Shown: piece after piece, positions 8,479 to 17,135 of the stretch
Layout: each line of letters begins with the position of its first letter
Position numbering within the stretch: position 1 is the stretch's first letter
DNA from: DASPJQ01 sp035299065
Lineage (GTDB): Bacteria > Bacteroidota > Bacteroidia > Flavobacteriales_D > UBA2798
Assembly: GCA_035299065.1 (NCBI GenBank)
Contig: DATGXI010000099.1
Coordinates: 1 to 39,253 of the forward strand
Direction: 5' to 3'
Length of the DNA: 39,253 nucleotides
Notes under the pieces: model-generated
What the model was told of the DNA's origin: nothing
What the model saw: the letters and a program-made list of their open reading frames with translations, nothing else
The model's database searches: none
Position numbers and translations under genes: made by a program

Positions 8479-9204
8479 TTAAAATAGCCAACTGAGGCCG
8501 GCATAAATTGAATACATGTGTACGTTAACCCTATTGGACCGACCATAACGAACAGCCGTTGAGGAGCTATTGTCAACCACATTTAAAAAGCCTGACATCC
8601 CCCTGAATCCTGTTGTAAGCCTGAAACTACGTGAAGAGTTTAAAGCAATTTCCAGCCCTGCACCATATGCAACGCCCATTTCACCCTGTTTGACCTGCCA
8701 AACATTTTGCAGGCTATCAGGGTCATTACCATTAGCTGACTCAACGGCTGAACCAGCATTGATGCCAAATTGCGGCCCAATAACAAGATTTACATTTACT
8801 TTACTCATTTTACTGGTATTGATAGTTGCCATTAAAGGAACACTCACATAATTAACATTTAATCGTTTTGGGACGCCATGATGCGTAAACTCTTTCTTAA
8901 ATGTGGTATAAACAATTTCAGTTGTAATTGCCAAAGTGGGATTAAGCGTTATTGCAACAACTGCTGAGCGACTGAAACCAATAATAGCATCTCCTTCTAC
9001 ACTTGATCCATCCCAGCTATTCATACTAAATGTTGTATAGGTAGGCATGACTTGCAAGCCCAATTCCCAAACATATACCGGTTGATTGGGCTCATTATAC
9101 ATATAAGGTTGTGTTTCCTGGCCACGCAGTTTTGTATAAGCAACCAGTGCGCACAGGAAAGTAATAAGCACCCGGGCATAATTTCGTTTATAAAAATCGT
9201 CCAT
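8479..9204 (-). CDS. Outer-membrane beta-barrel protein (PorT/OMP_b-brl type)
   Basis: A 241-aa exported protein with an N-terminal hydrophobic signal (about 9-24, likely cleavage before GQETQP). Alternating amphipathic beta-strands run from about residue 45 to the aromatic C-terminus (YAGLSWLF). The last residue Phe and strands such as VNVNLVIGPQFGINAGS and GVAYGAGLEIALN are typical of small Bacteroidota barrels. No enzyme motif is visible. Its stop lies 14 bp before the chosen ATG of the DUF748 gene, so it probably heads the operon with mlaEFD. It could be the outer-membrane end of that system or simply a co-transcribed barrel. Confidence 0.7.
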   Translation of the reverse strand: MDDFYKRNYARVLITFLCALVAYTKLRGQETQPYMYNEPNQPVYVWELGLQVMPTYTTFSMNSWDGSSVEGDAIIGFSRSAVVAITLNPTLAITTEIVYTTFKKEFTHHGVPKRLNVNYVSVPLMATINTSKMSKVNVNLVIGPQFGINAGSAVESANGNDPDSLQNVWQVKQGEMGVAYGAGLEIALNSSRSFRLTTGFRGMSGFLNVVDNSSSTAVRYGRSNRVNVHMYSIYAGLSWLF

Positions 9205-9234
9205 ACATTTTTCAAATCAAATATCCTGAAAAAA

Positions 9235-9254
9235 GCCTGTTTTATTTTACAGGC
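9235..9254 (-). terminator. Hairpin plus T-run upstream of the barrel gene
   Basis: On the minus strand GCCTGT...ACAGGC forms a perfect 6-bp stem with an 8-nt loop, followed by six T (complement of 9229-9234). It lies 30 bp before the barrel gene start and about 40 bp after the larger terminator of the T9SS cargo gene. It is either a back-up terminator or a leader attenuator. Confidence 0.5.
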
Positions 9255-9293
9255 GATTTATAATAAATTACAAGATTTACATATATTTAAAAC

Positions 9294-9328
9294 AAAAAGG
9301 CCCGTGAAAAATTTTCACGGACCTTTTT
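9294..9328. terminator. Terminator after the T9SS type A cargo gene
   Basis: AAAAAGGCCCGTGAAAA (9294-9310) pairs with 9312-9328 with one mismatch and a minimal loop, giving a GC-rich core with A/T tracts on both sides. It begins 24 bp after the cargo gene's stop on the minus strand. Confidence 0.8.
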
Positions 9329-9351
9329 TCATCAAACAAACATTAATTGTA

Positions 9352-11649
9352 TTAACCCTTAATGAAACGTTTTGTAATAATTTGTTTTGTATCAAGATTT
9401 GTTGAGCGGATAAAGTAGTAACCGCTGATCAATTTAGTAACATCAAACACCTGGCGATCGCCTTTGTTGGCAATTCCAATTGTATACAATACTTTACCAG
9501 TCAAGTCAACCAGTTCATATTTAAAATCATCCACATAATTAGCATTTTCTATGAATACGTAATCACGTGAGGGATTTGGATATAGTGTAATACCCTCAGG
9601 CTGGTTTTCAATCTCGTTAGTTGCAAGTACTGCGTTATCATCAGCTACTACAAAAGGACTCAATGTGCTTAAGCTTGTACGCGTCATTTCATATGTACTG
9701 AATGCACCTGTAGAAGCAGCAGCCGGAGTTTGTGTGTCCCATGAACCACCGTTATAATGACTGATGTAAGACTGGGTACGATCAAAACCATTTACTTCAG
9801 CAGATGCTTTCCATCCTAATTTAATATTTGCATTAACCGTTACGCCTGCCTCCTCATCAATAATCCAGGTACGATTAACAAGACTTTCTGTTGTTGCCGA
9901 ATTAAAACCAACAATACCATCGGTATATACGCCATTCATTGAACGAACCATAAATTTACCTGTGGTTCCTGAAGCTGCTTGTTGAACGTAAGCAGGTGAA
10001 TAACTTGTTACTGTTCCAACAGGAAAAGTTACATATGGTCCAGAAGCATTAACATTCATAATTAATGTACCATTACCTGATGTAACAATGTACCTTGAAT
10101 CATTATAGCCTGAAATCATACCGGTAGATGAAACCGTAAGGTTTGAATTATCCAATACAAGTCGGCCATTTACAAGGCTTATCTCATCCTTTACAACAAC
10201 GCCACCACTTATAACAACATCACCACCCGAACCAATGTTTACGGTTAATTTATCCAAATCAGGAAAAGCAGTTGCAAATATCAATGTATCACCTAGTGAT
10301 GATGTCATGTTCAATTCAAGCTCTGATCCAACACCACCATACAAATATGTCCATGATGACTGTGAGAAACCTCCATTTAAAACGAGCTTATCACCACTTA
10401 AATAAAACCTACCATTGCTTATAACCAAGTCCCCTGGAATTGTAAGATCGCCTGACATTTCAATTACATCTGAAGAGCCGGCTGTATTCACTGTTATATT
10501 TGTTAATCCTGAGCCAGTTATTTCAGTACCCATAAAATAAGAACCACCATAATATTCAACATCATATGTTGCTGTTCCTGTAAACGTACCACCGTTCAGA
10601 ATTAAATATCCGTTCCCAACATGAATTGTATTCCCTCCATTAAAATCAAGAATAGAACCGGTTTCCAGGTTTAGGTCGCCATCTTTTAACCAAAGGTCTC
10701 CAAACATGCCAATTCCTGTAGTTAATTTAACTGCTCCAGTACCAGAATAATCAATAGTAAGGCTATTTAAATCAGAGCCAGCCGAAAATACAAGCGCACT
10801 TGAAGGCGGTGTTGTACCTTGCAAAATAAGACTAGAGGAAGTGTTACTTGTCAGCATTAAACCAGAACCTGCTGTAAAGTTACCTTTAAGCGTAAGGCTT
10901 TGACCGCTGAAATTAATATGCCCCATATTCTGATGCAAGTCAGCATTTACAATAAGATCACTTCCCAATGTCAAGGTTTGACTTGAATTGGAAAGATTAA
11001 CATAAAGATGTTGAATTGTAGTTGAATTTAATTCAATGCCTGTGGTTTTACTTGTTCCAATGTATTTTACGTTATAATCATTGGTTGAATTGAAAACACC
11101 ACCACCAATTGACATTGTGCCATTGTCAACAACAATTGTTGAATTGGTTTGCATGGTTAAATTTGATCCTGAATTTAAAAGAATAGTACCTGCATCAAGA
11201 TGCATGGTATCACTAATTACTACTGTTGATGCAAGTAGCAATGTTGCTCCGTTGTTTTGCAACCTTGCTACACCCAAATTACCTGTAAATGTCATGCTTG
11301 CAAATGGTCCTGTAAAACTCAACATATATATATCAATGGTACCTGTTCCTGATACCGCACCTTGATTTACTGTAAGTGTATTAAATGTAAAGCTTGTAAG
11401 CGTGCCATGCACATTAAAGCTATTTAGCAAACCGGTAAAGGTAACATCCATATCAAGGTTAACAACAATTCCGGCAGGTATGTCTATATCCTGTCCTGAA
11501 ACAGAACCTCCGGGAGCAACACCTCCCCAAGTTGCTGCATTACTCCAGTTACCTGAGGTAACAGCAGTAAACGCGCTTGCGTTAAACGTTATTGCCAACA
11601 TAAGCGCAAATGTTGAAATAACTGATTTTAGTATTAGTTTTGTTTTCAT
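9352..11649 (-). CDS. Secreted beta-rich protein with T9SS type A sorting domain
   Basis: A 765-aa secreted protein. The signal peptide covers residues 1 to about 26 (MKTKLILKSV...FNASA). It is followed by a G8-like/beta-helix start (SGNWSNAATWGG...) and a long Gly/Ser/Thr/Asn-rich region with repeated short strands (LTVNQGAVSGTGTIDI, GNLTIPG-like motifs), consistent with a right-handed beta-helix or stalk. The C-terminal domain (about 688-765) begins LYPNPSRDYVFIEN and ends IITKRFIKG, the hallmark of T9SS type A cargo. After crossing the outer membrane such proteins are attached to the surface or released. No catalytic motif is visible. Ligand unknown; an adhesin or surface-layer role is a guess. 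Confidence 0.85.
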   Translation of the reverse strand: MKTKLILKSVISTFALMLAITFNASAFTAVTSGNWSNAATWGGVAPGGSVSGQDIDIPAGIVVNLDMDVTFTGLLNSFNVHGTLTSFTFNTLTVNQGAVSGTGTIDIYMLSFTGPFASMTFTGNLGVARLQNNGATLLLASTVVISDTMHLDAGTILLNSGSNLTMQTNSTIVVDNGTMSIGGGVFNSTNDYNVKYIGTSKTTGIELNSTTIQHLYVNLSNSSQTLTLGSDLIVNADLHQNMGHINFSGQSLTLKGNFTAGSGLMLTSNTSSSLILQGTTPPSSALVFSAGSDLNSLTIDYSGTGAVKLTTGIGMFGDLWLKDGDLNLETGSILDFNGGNTIHVGNGYLILNGGTFTGTATYDVEYYGGSYFMGTEITGSGLTNITVNTAGSSDVIEMSGDLTIPGDLVISNGRFYLSGDKLVLNGGFSQSSWTYLYGGVGSELELNMTSSLGDTLIFATAFPDLDKLTVNIGSGGDVVISGGVVVKDEISLVNGRLVLDNSNLTVSSTGMISGYNDSRYIVTSGNGTLIMNVNASGPYVTFPVGTVTSYSPAYVQQAASGTTGKFMVRSMNGVYTDGIVGFNSATTESLVNRTWIIDEEAGVTVNANIKLGWKASAEVNGFDRTQSYISHYNGGSWDTQTPAAASTGAFSTYEMTRTSLSTLSPFVVADDNAVLATNEIENQPEGITLYPNPSRDYVFIENANYVDDFKYELVDLTGKVLYTIGIANKGDRQVFDVTKLISGYYFIRSTNLDTKQIITKRFIKG

Positions 11650-11694
11650 ACTCGTTGTTTTAAATTAGTAATTAAGCTTTATAAATATTTAAAA

Positions 11695-11702
11695 CAAAGA
11701 TG
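11695..11702 (-). promoter_or_regulatory. Candidate Bacteroidota -7 box for the T9SS cargo gene
   Basis: The minus-strand octamer CATCTTTG differs by one base from TAnnTTTG and lies 46 bp upstream of the ATG. No clear -33 TTTG is visible, so support is partial. Confidence 0.35.
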
Positions 11703-11812
11703 AGCATGGTTGGAAAAAAAACGTTTATACAACTATTCAAATAAATTGCAGGATTTCCACAAACACAAAATATGTGTAATTTTTTATTGTAAATATGTAA
11801 TCCCTGTAAAAA

Positions 11813-13417
11813 TTACACCGGGAAATAACATTTAAATATAGAACCAACACCTGCAACGCTTTCAGCCTTGATAAAACCTTCGTGGTTATGCATTATTTTT
11901 TTACAGATGGCAAGACCAATACCCGTGCCACTGTACTTTTCTTTTGTATGCAGACGCTGAAATAAACCAAATATTTTTTCGGCATTCTCCTGATCAAAAC
12001 CAATGCCGTTATCCTGTACACATAACTCAATGTAATTTTCATTGGGCGAAAACAAAACCCCAACATCCTGTCCCTTCACCTGCTTAACTGAAATCTTAAT
12101 GGTTGGCTTAGCGTCTTCCTTTGCGTATTTAAGGGCATTTCCTATAAGATTCAGGAATAACTGCGTAAGTTGAAACTGCAAGCCTCTTACTTCAGGTAGT
12201 TTTTCAGTAATTATTTTGGCCGACTTTTCTTTTATTGCTTCAGCCAGGCTTGCAAGAGCCTCCTCAAGTGCTACGCTAAGATCACAATTCTTGAAATGTT
12301 CTTTATCAGCCGTAGTTTGAGAAAATGTAAGTAAATCTTCTATTAGTTTTTGCATGCGCGAAGCTGAAACAAGTATGCGGTTAAAATAATCTACCGTTTC
12401 ACCTTCAAGTGTATTACTCCCTTTTTCTAAAATACGGTGTGTAAATAATTGAATTTTTCGCAACGGTTCCTGCAGATCATGGCTGGCAACGTAATTAAAC
12501 GACTGAAGTTCCTTATTTATGCGTTGCAACTCCCGGTTTTTTAACTCCATACTTTGTAACATACTATATTTATGAGTCACATCCATTAAAGTGCCTTTCA
12601 TGTTTACCGGCTTTTTGTCAACATAACTCACAACACCCCGTGACCATATTCTTTTCTCCTTATTATTGGCAAAATACCTGTATTCACATTCATAAATACC
12701 ATCGTTGTTAAGCGCACGACTTATGGCGTCATTTAATTTATTGCGATCATCAGGATGAACATTTTTCAAAAAGTCAGAAAGATTGGTTGTTTGTTCTATT
12801 TCAAACACTTTTAAAACTCCAGTACTATACACCGAATGCTTGCCTGAAAAGTCCCAAAAAAAACTACCCATGTTTGATAGTTCCTGGGCCTCAACCAAAT
12901 CAGCGTTTCTGCTCTCAAGTTCGAGGTTTATTCGCTGTATTTTTTCTTGTTGAATTTGAATAAAGGCGTTAAAGGATACCGACTCGCTTTCTGCAAGAAA
13001 ATAATCGAGCTCCTCCATTATCTTAATCATTAAATTCATGTCATTTGTATAGACTGGCAAAAAGGCACGCATTGACCTGCGCCTCAAAACTGAAACACTT
13101 GTTATGTCTTTGGCCACTATTTGTTCCCGTTCAATAGCAGGCAACCTGTTTGCTACATAATCGGCTGCAGACTTTTCAATAAAGACACGGGCACGGTTTT
13201 CGATAAAAACCTTAAGAAAGTCAATGCTACCTTTTTTCGCAAGCTCAAAGAGCTCTTTTTCAGGTAAATTTTTAAAGAGTTTAAAGAGTGGAAGATCCTC
13301 CTCGCGAACATACTCGAGCTGTATTTTTACGTATTCTGCAAGTTTGTTTTCCAACAAAAAACTGGCAAAATCGGGAAGGTACTTAAATTTGAGTTTATCT
13401 GACTTTGGCGCACTCAT
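11813..13417 (-). CDS. PAS-domain sensor histidine kinase (soluble)
   Basis: A 534-aa kinase without transmembrane segments. Residues 1 to about 170 form a helical N-terminal domain that loosely resembles the RsbR-type N-domain (low certainty). A PAS/PAC fold follows (about 180-285; FKNVHPDDRNKL, GTLMDVTHKY). HisKA has the phosphoacceptor His313 in SHDLQEPLRK, and the HATPase domain has N427 in NLIGNALKYA, DNGIGF (469-474) and GTGIGLAI (498-505). All catalytic residues are present. It diverges from the AraC-type regulator plus receiver genes 243 bp away, its likeliest partners. A good -7 box (TATCTTTG) lies 27 bp before the ATG. Confidence 0.9.
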   Translation of the reverse strand: MSAPKSDKLKFKYLPDFASFLLENKLAEYVKIQLEYVREEDLPLFKLFKNLPEKELFELAKKGSIDFLKVFIENRARVFIEKSAADYVANRLPAIEREQIVAKDITSVSVLRRRSMRAFLPVYTNDMNLMIKIMEELDYFLAESESVSFNAFIQIQQEKIQRINLELESRNADLVEAQELSNMGSFFWDFSGKHSVYSTGVLKVFEIEQTTNLSDFLKNVHPDDRNKLNDAISRALNNDGIYECEYRYFANNKEKRIWSRGVVSYVDKKPVNMKGTLMDVTHKYSMLQSMELKNRELQRINKELQSFNYVASHDLQEPLRKIQLFTHRILEKGSNTLEGETVDYFNRILVSASRMQKLIEDLLTFSQTTADKEHFKNCDLSVALEEALASLAEAIKEKSAKIITEKLPEVRGLQFQLTQLFLNLIGNALKYAKEDAKPTIKISVKQVKGQDVGVLFSPNENYIELCVQDNGIGFDQENAEKIFGLFQRLHTKEKYSGTGIGLAICKKIMHNHEGFIKAESVAGVGSIFKCYFPV

Positions 13418-13443
13418 TGCATTTCTTAGGTATCATTTTGAGC

Positions 13444-13451
13444 CAAAGATA
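13444..13451 (-). promoter_or_regulatory. Candidate -7 promoter box for the PAS histidine kinase
   Basis: Minus-strand TATCTTTG matches TAnnTTTG exactly, 27 bp upstream of the kinase ATG, in the intergenic region shared with the divergent regulator. The -33 element is poor. Confidence 0.45.
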
Positions 13452-13660
13452 ATATAATAAATAGTAAAATTAACTACTTTTCAATGACTTACACCTATAC
13501 TATCCTTGTAAAAAATGCATAAAACTACCTGCCAGTCTCTCTTAAAAAAGAAAAATGAATGATATTTTTCTCAAAAAGAGAACAAAAAGACACAAGAAAC
13601 CATAAATAATTTACTTACCTTTTTATAACCTACCTTAACCCGAAAAAAGAACCAACCCGT

Positions 13661-14218
13661 ATGAAAATTTACCTCAAATACGATATTAATGTTGTGTGCC
13701 GTAAAGTACTGGAAGAACAACTTGAAAAGCTGAATCTCCAGTATAATATACTTGGTATTTCAGAGCTTGAGCTAAAGACCAATCTTTATAACGGTCAACA
13801 GGAACACTTAAATAAAGTGCTGAAAGAGTACGGGATTGAAATTGTGGAAAATCAAAAAAGTGCCCTTGTACAAAAAATCAAAGACACTATTTCCGAAATT
13901 GTACACCTTGAGGACAAATTACCCAATGCAAAAATTTCATCATACCTGGCAGAAAGACTTCATCACAGTTACGGATACCTTGCCAATCTTTTTTCTGAAA
14001 TCACGTTTTCGTCAATAGAAAATTACGTAATAATGCAGAAAATTGAACGTGCCAAACAATTATTGACCATTGATCAACTTACGCTTACCGAAATCGCTTA
14101 TAAATTAAATTATAGCAGTGTTGCCCATCTTTCTAATCAATTTAAAAAAACAACAGGATTAACCCCTTCTGCTTTTCAACGTATTATTAATAAAAGAAGA
14201 AATGCAACCATTTCTTAA
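13661..14218 (+). CDS. Short AraC-type transcriptional regulator with ferredoxin-like N-domain
   Basis: A 185-aa protein. The C-terminal half (about 95-180) is an AraC helix-turn-helix pair: IERAKQLLTIDQLTLTEIAYKLNYSSVAHLSNQFKKTTGLTP contains both recognition helices and the canonical FKKTTGLTPSAF end. The first ~80 residues lack a cupin. Their beta-alpha-beta pattern resembles the heavy-metal-associated-like domain seen at the N-terminus of many short Bacteroidota AraC proteins. The usual MVCxxC metal motif is degenerate: only Cys14 remains, and the first Cys position reads Asn. Metal sensing is therefore doubtful. A receiver gene follows after 12 bp and a histidine kinase diverges upstream, suggesting control by phosphorelay. 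Confidence 0.82.
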   Translation: MKIYLKYDINVVCRKVLEEQLEKLNLQYNILGISELELKTNLYNGQQEHLNKVLKEYGIEIVENQKSALVQKIKDTISEIVHLEDKLPNAKISSYLAERLHHSYGYLANLFSEITFSSIENYVIMQKIERAKQLLTIDQLTLTEIAYKLNYSSVAHLSNQFKKTTGLTPSAFQRIINKRRNATIS

Positions 14219-14230
14219 ACATTCCCGCTT

Positions 14231-14686
14231 ATGATGACTGTACAACAAACCCCGCTTAATATTTTGCTTGCTGATGACGATGAAGACGATCGCTTGCTTT
14301 TTAAAGATGCATTTGGAGAAATAAAAATAAAGACAAATGTACAAATGGTAAATGACGGAGTGCAGCTTATGCACTACCTGAATAACCCGGAGCTTAATTT
14401 GCCCGATATTGTTTTTCTTGACCTTAACATGCCACTCAAAAGCGGTTTTGAATGTCTTGCCGAAATACGTTCTGCAAAAAGGCTAAAAGACCTTTCAGTT
14501 GCCATTTATTCAACTTCCGGCTCAGATGAGGATATTGAAGAAACTTTTGTAAAGGGCGCTAATGTCTATATAAAAAAACCCAATGACTTTTCGGTGTTAA
14601 AGAAAATACTGGGTGAAGTTATTACCATAAACTGGCAATACCATACATCAGGATTAAACAGGGATACATTTTTATTAAGCCTCTAG
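14231..14686 (+). CDS. Single-domain response regulator (Rcp-type receiver)
   Basis: A 151-aa receiver domain without output domain. The acidic pocket lies in LLADDDEDDRL (about 12-22), the phospho-acceptor Asp64 in VFLDLNMP, the Thr/Ser switch in YSTSGS (94-97), and the Lys in IKKP (about 115). The DDDEDD start and long KRLKDLSVAIYS spacing are typical of Rcp1-like receivers that serve bacteriophytochrome or PAS kinases. It is co-directional with the AraC-type gene 12 bp upstream. The diverging PAS kinase is the obvious candidate donor. The short C-terminal extension (NWQYHTSGLN...) has no recognisable domain. Confidence 0.9.
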   Translation: MMTVQQTPLNILLADDDEDDRLLFKDAFGEIKIKTNVQMVNDGVQLMHYLNNPELNLPDIVFLDLNMPLKSGFECLAEIRSAKRLKDLSVAIYSTSGSDEDIEETFVKGANVYIKKPNDFSVLKKILGEVITINWQYHTSGLNRDTFLLSL

Positions 14687-14776
14687 AGCCAAAATAATTT
14701 ATAACGTTTTCTCTAAATCCTGTAATGATTTCTTACTTGCGTTTTTTCAATTTTGTTGATACTAAAATGCAACAAC

Positions 14777-15373
14777 ATGAAAAACGCCAACCATTCAGCT
14801 ATTATTAACTTTAGTTCAGCTCTATTTGGGCTGGTATTCGCATGTGCTTTATGTTTAAACATTGCTTCGTGCAGTACTGATCCTGATACAGGCGAAATTA
14901 TAAAACCTGTGAACAAAGACAGGAAAGACCTAAGCGATGTGGACCGAAGTTTCCTGGAATTTGCCACTGAAACAAGCATTTTTGAAGTTGCTATTGGGAA
15001 ACTTGCTCAAAAAAATACCACCTCTAAAGAAGCCAAAGAATTGGGTGAGATGTTGGAAGCAGATCACAAGAAGCTATTGGTTAAGGCCGTTGATTTTGGA
15101 ATGGCATATCACCTTGTGTTGCCTGAAGACCTGAACGAAACGAAACAAGATGAATATAATAAGCTTGAGGCAAAAAAAGGACAGGAATTTGATCACATGT
15201 TTTGCGAAATTATGGCAGAGGGCCACCAGAACGCAATAAAAGAGTTTGAAAATTACTTAACCAATGGAAACGAGGCCGCGCTTAAAGGCTGGGCTGAAGA
15301 AACACTACCAACACTTAAAGAACACCTGGAACATGCTGAAGCATTTTTAGAAAAAACAGGTACTGTACAATAA
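14777..15373 (+). CDS. DUF4142 lipoprotein
   Basis: A 198-aa predicted outer-membrane or periplasmic lipoprotein. The signal peptide ends in the lipobox IASC (Cys32), after which a DUF4142 four-helix, ferritin-like domain fills the rest (about 50-195). Typical motifs are DRSFLEFATETSIFEVAIGKLA, ELGEMLEADHKKL and HQNAIKEFENYL. The function of DUF4142 is unknown; in many bacteria members accompany stress-response genes. Two in-frame TTG codons at 14753 and 14756 are rejected in favour of ATG 14777, which starts a normal signal peptide. It is followed by the PF04120-type and DUF1328 genes on the same strand. Confidence 0.85.
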   Translation: MKNANHSAIINFSSALFGLVFACALCLNIASCSTDPDTGEIIKPVNKDRKDLSDVDRSFLEFATETSIFEVAIGKLAQKNTTSKEAKELGEMLEADHKKLLVKAVDFGMAYHLVLPEDLNETKQDEYNKLEAKKGQEFDHMFCEIMAEGHQNAIKEFENYLTNGNEAALKGWAEETLPTLKEHLEHAEAFLEKTGTVQ

Positions 15374-15440
15374 ATGCGTTTACGCTTTAACATGCTTATA
15401 ACAATCTATTGTGAAATTATAAATCCGTACTACCTAAAAC

Positions 15441-15956
15441 ATGGAACGAAAAGAAAAAAAGGCTGGTTTTTCTGAAAAAGCAGCAAACGCAGTAAGTAAA
15501 GCTGCAGGAAGCACAGCCGCGTTTGTGGTCGCATTTCTTATTGTTATTGCCTGGCTATGCAGTGGCCCTGCTTTTAACTATTCACAAACCTGGCAACTTA
15601 TAATTAATACCGGCACAACCATTATAACTTTTTTAATGGTTTTTCTTATTCAAAAATCACAAAATAAAGATTCTCTTGCCATACAATTAAAGCTAAATGA
15701 ACTTGTAGCTTCCCAAAAATTTGCAAGCAACAGGCTGGTTGATGTTGAGAGTTTAACAGAAGAAGAACTACAAACTATACGCGCCTACTACAGCAAACTG
15801 CACGAACTATCAAAAAAAGAAGGCTCATTACTTGCGTCACATTCAATTGACGAAGCACAAAAAAGCCATGAAAATAAAAAAACAGGAAGGTCAGTACCAA
15901 AAAAACCTTTCAAAAAAACAAAACAACCAATTAAATTAAATAAAGTAAATAATTAA
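15441..15956 (+). CDS. Low-affinity iron permease-like membrane protein (PF04120 family)
   Basis: A 171-aa small membrane protein with two predicted helices (about 25-45 and 53-75). The family signature is present: KAAGSTAAFVVAFLIVIAW, GPAFNYSQTWQLIINTGTTIITFLMVFLIQ and SQNKDSLAIQLKLNEL. Similarity to fungal Fet4-type permeases gave the family its name; iron transport has not been generally shown for the short bacterial members. The C-terminal 40 residues are Lys-rich and low in complexity, longer than usual. It sits 67 bp after the DUF4142 gene and 11 bp before DUF1328, so it probably belongs to a stress operon. Confidence 0.85.
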   Translation: MERKEKKAGFSEKAANAVSKAAGSTAAFVVAFLIVIAWLCSGPAFNYSQTWQLIINTGTTIITFLMVFLIQKSQNKDSLAIQLKLNELVASQKFASNRLVDVESLTEEELQTIRAYYSKLHELSKKEGSLLASHSIDEAQKSHENKKTGRSVPKKPFKKTKQPIKLNKVNN

Positions 15957-15967
15957 ATCTTATACAT

Positions 15968-16135
15968 ATGTTACGCTGGACCGCCATATTTTTTATTATT
16001 GCAATAGTTGCCGGTATATTTGGTTTCACCAATATTGCCGAAGGAGCTGCGTCTGTTGCTAAAGTGATTTTCTTCGTATTTGTATCGTTATTCCTTGTGG
16101 CGATTATTGCAGGGGCTATTGCTACACGAAAGTAA
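15968..16135 (+). CDS. DUF1328 small membrane protein
   Basis: A 55-aa ORF, MLRWTAIFFIIAIVAGIFGF at the start and ending AGAIATRK. It has two hydrophobic helices joined by TNIAEGAASVAK, the diagnostic DUF1328 pattern (homologues include E. coli YtjA), and its length matches the family exactly. The function is unknown; relatives are often induced in envelope or general stress. The stop abuts the stop of the convergent YihY/BrkB gene with no base between them, so no terminator can fit before the opposite gene. Confidence 0.88.
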   Translation: MLRWTAIFFIIAIVAGIFGFTNIAEGAASVAKVIFFVFVSLFLVAIIAGAIATRK

Positions 16136-17095
16136 TCAGACTTTTCGGGTTTCTGAATCGTTGTCATGACGTATACCGGCTGTGTTACGTCCTTCTACCT
16201 CTATGTCTTCCTTCAAAATACGTACCGAGTATTTATTTGGAATAATTTTATGACCGTGTTTTTCGGCATATACTTTTGTGAATTCGGCTCCAAAATAAAG
16301 AATGATTGCTGAATAGTATACCCAAACCATGACAAGAATAATAGACCCTGCCGTACCGTATGCCGAACCAACCTTTGAATGTCCAAGGTAATACCCAATT
16401 AAAAATTTACCAATCATAAAAAGTGCTGCCGTAAATGAAGCTCCAATTATGCAATCACTTAATTTTATACGGGCATCAGGCAATGCTTTAAAAATAATGA
16501 CAAAAAGAGTAGTTGTAATGGCAAACACACATACCAGGTTAAGTATGTAAACAATAAACACAAGGTCTGCATCAAAGTGCTGCTCCAGTCTTGCGCCCAA
16601 TAAATCCATAAGTGAATTGGCAACAAGGCTCACAAGCAATAAAAAACCCACGGAACCGATCATGGAGAACGATATTAACCTGTTAATTATATACCTGACA
16701 AAACCTCTCTTAGGTTTTGCTCTAAGCCCCCAAATAAAATTTATTGAGTCCTGTATTTCCGCAAAAACGCCCGATGCACCAATCAGTAATAATATAACAC
16801 CTATAACCGCAGCAAAGGTTCCGTTTTCTGACAGGTGAACATTTCGTATGGCCTTTTGAATCTCAAGCGCGGCTGCATTTCCAACCACACCATTAATCTG
16901 GTCAAATATTTCACCCCTAACTGCTTCCCGGCCAAAAAAAATGCCGCATAACGAAACCACGATAATGAGTAGCGGAGGAAGAGCAAAAACTGTATAATAA
17001 GAAAGTGATGCACTAAGCTTTATGGCTTTGTCATCAATGAATTCCCTATATGTTGCAGCCAGCAGTTTCCAGAAGGTTATTGCCTTTTTTTTCAT
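16136..17095 (-). CDS. YihY/virulence factor BrkB family membrane protein
   Basis: A 319-aa inner-membrane protein with about six transmembrane helices. Family landmarks are IKLSASLSYYTVFALPPLLIIV near the start, the IGASGVFAEIQDSINFIWG segment, and MVWVYYSAIILYFGAEFTKVYAE near the end. The cellular function is unresolved. The ATG at 17095 is preferred over the in-frame TTG at 17101. The C-terminus carries a charged tail of about 40 residues. Its gene lies 40 bp downstream of the membrane-tethered receiver gene, and its stop meets the DUF1328 stop. Confidence 0.88.
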   Translation of the reverse strand: MKKKAITFWKLLAATYREFIDDKAIKLSASLSYYTVFALPPLLIIVVSLCGIFFGREAVRGEIFDQINGVVGNAAALEIQKAIRNVHLSENGTFAAVIGVILLLIGASGVFAEIQDSINFIWGLRAKPKRGFVRYIINRLISFSMIGSVGFLLLVSLVANSLMDLLGARLEQHFDADLVFIVYILNLVCVFAITTTLFVIIFKALPDARIKLSDCIIGASFTAALFMIGKFLIGYYLGHSKVGSAYGTAGSIILVMVWVYYSAIILYFGAEFTKVYAEKHGHKIIPNKYSVRILKEDIEVEGRNTAGIRHDNDSETRKV

Positions 17096-17135
17096 ATGCA
17101 ATTACGCAAACGTTTCATATTGGCATTCAACTCAC

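Noticed and set aside
8465..8491. Longer N-terminus of the DUF748 protein from TTG 8491
   Set aside because: It would overlap the preceding gene's stop, adds a non-signal-like stretch, and ATG 8464 gives a normal basic membrane anchor.
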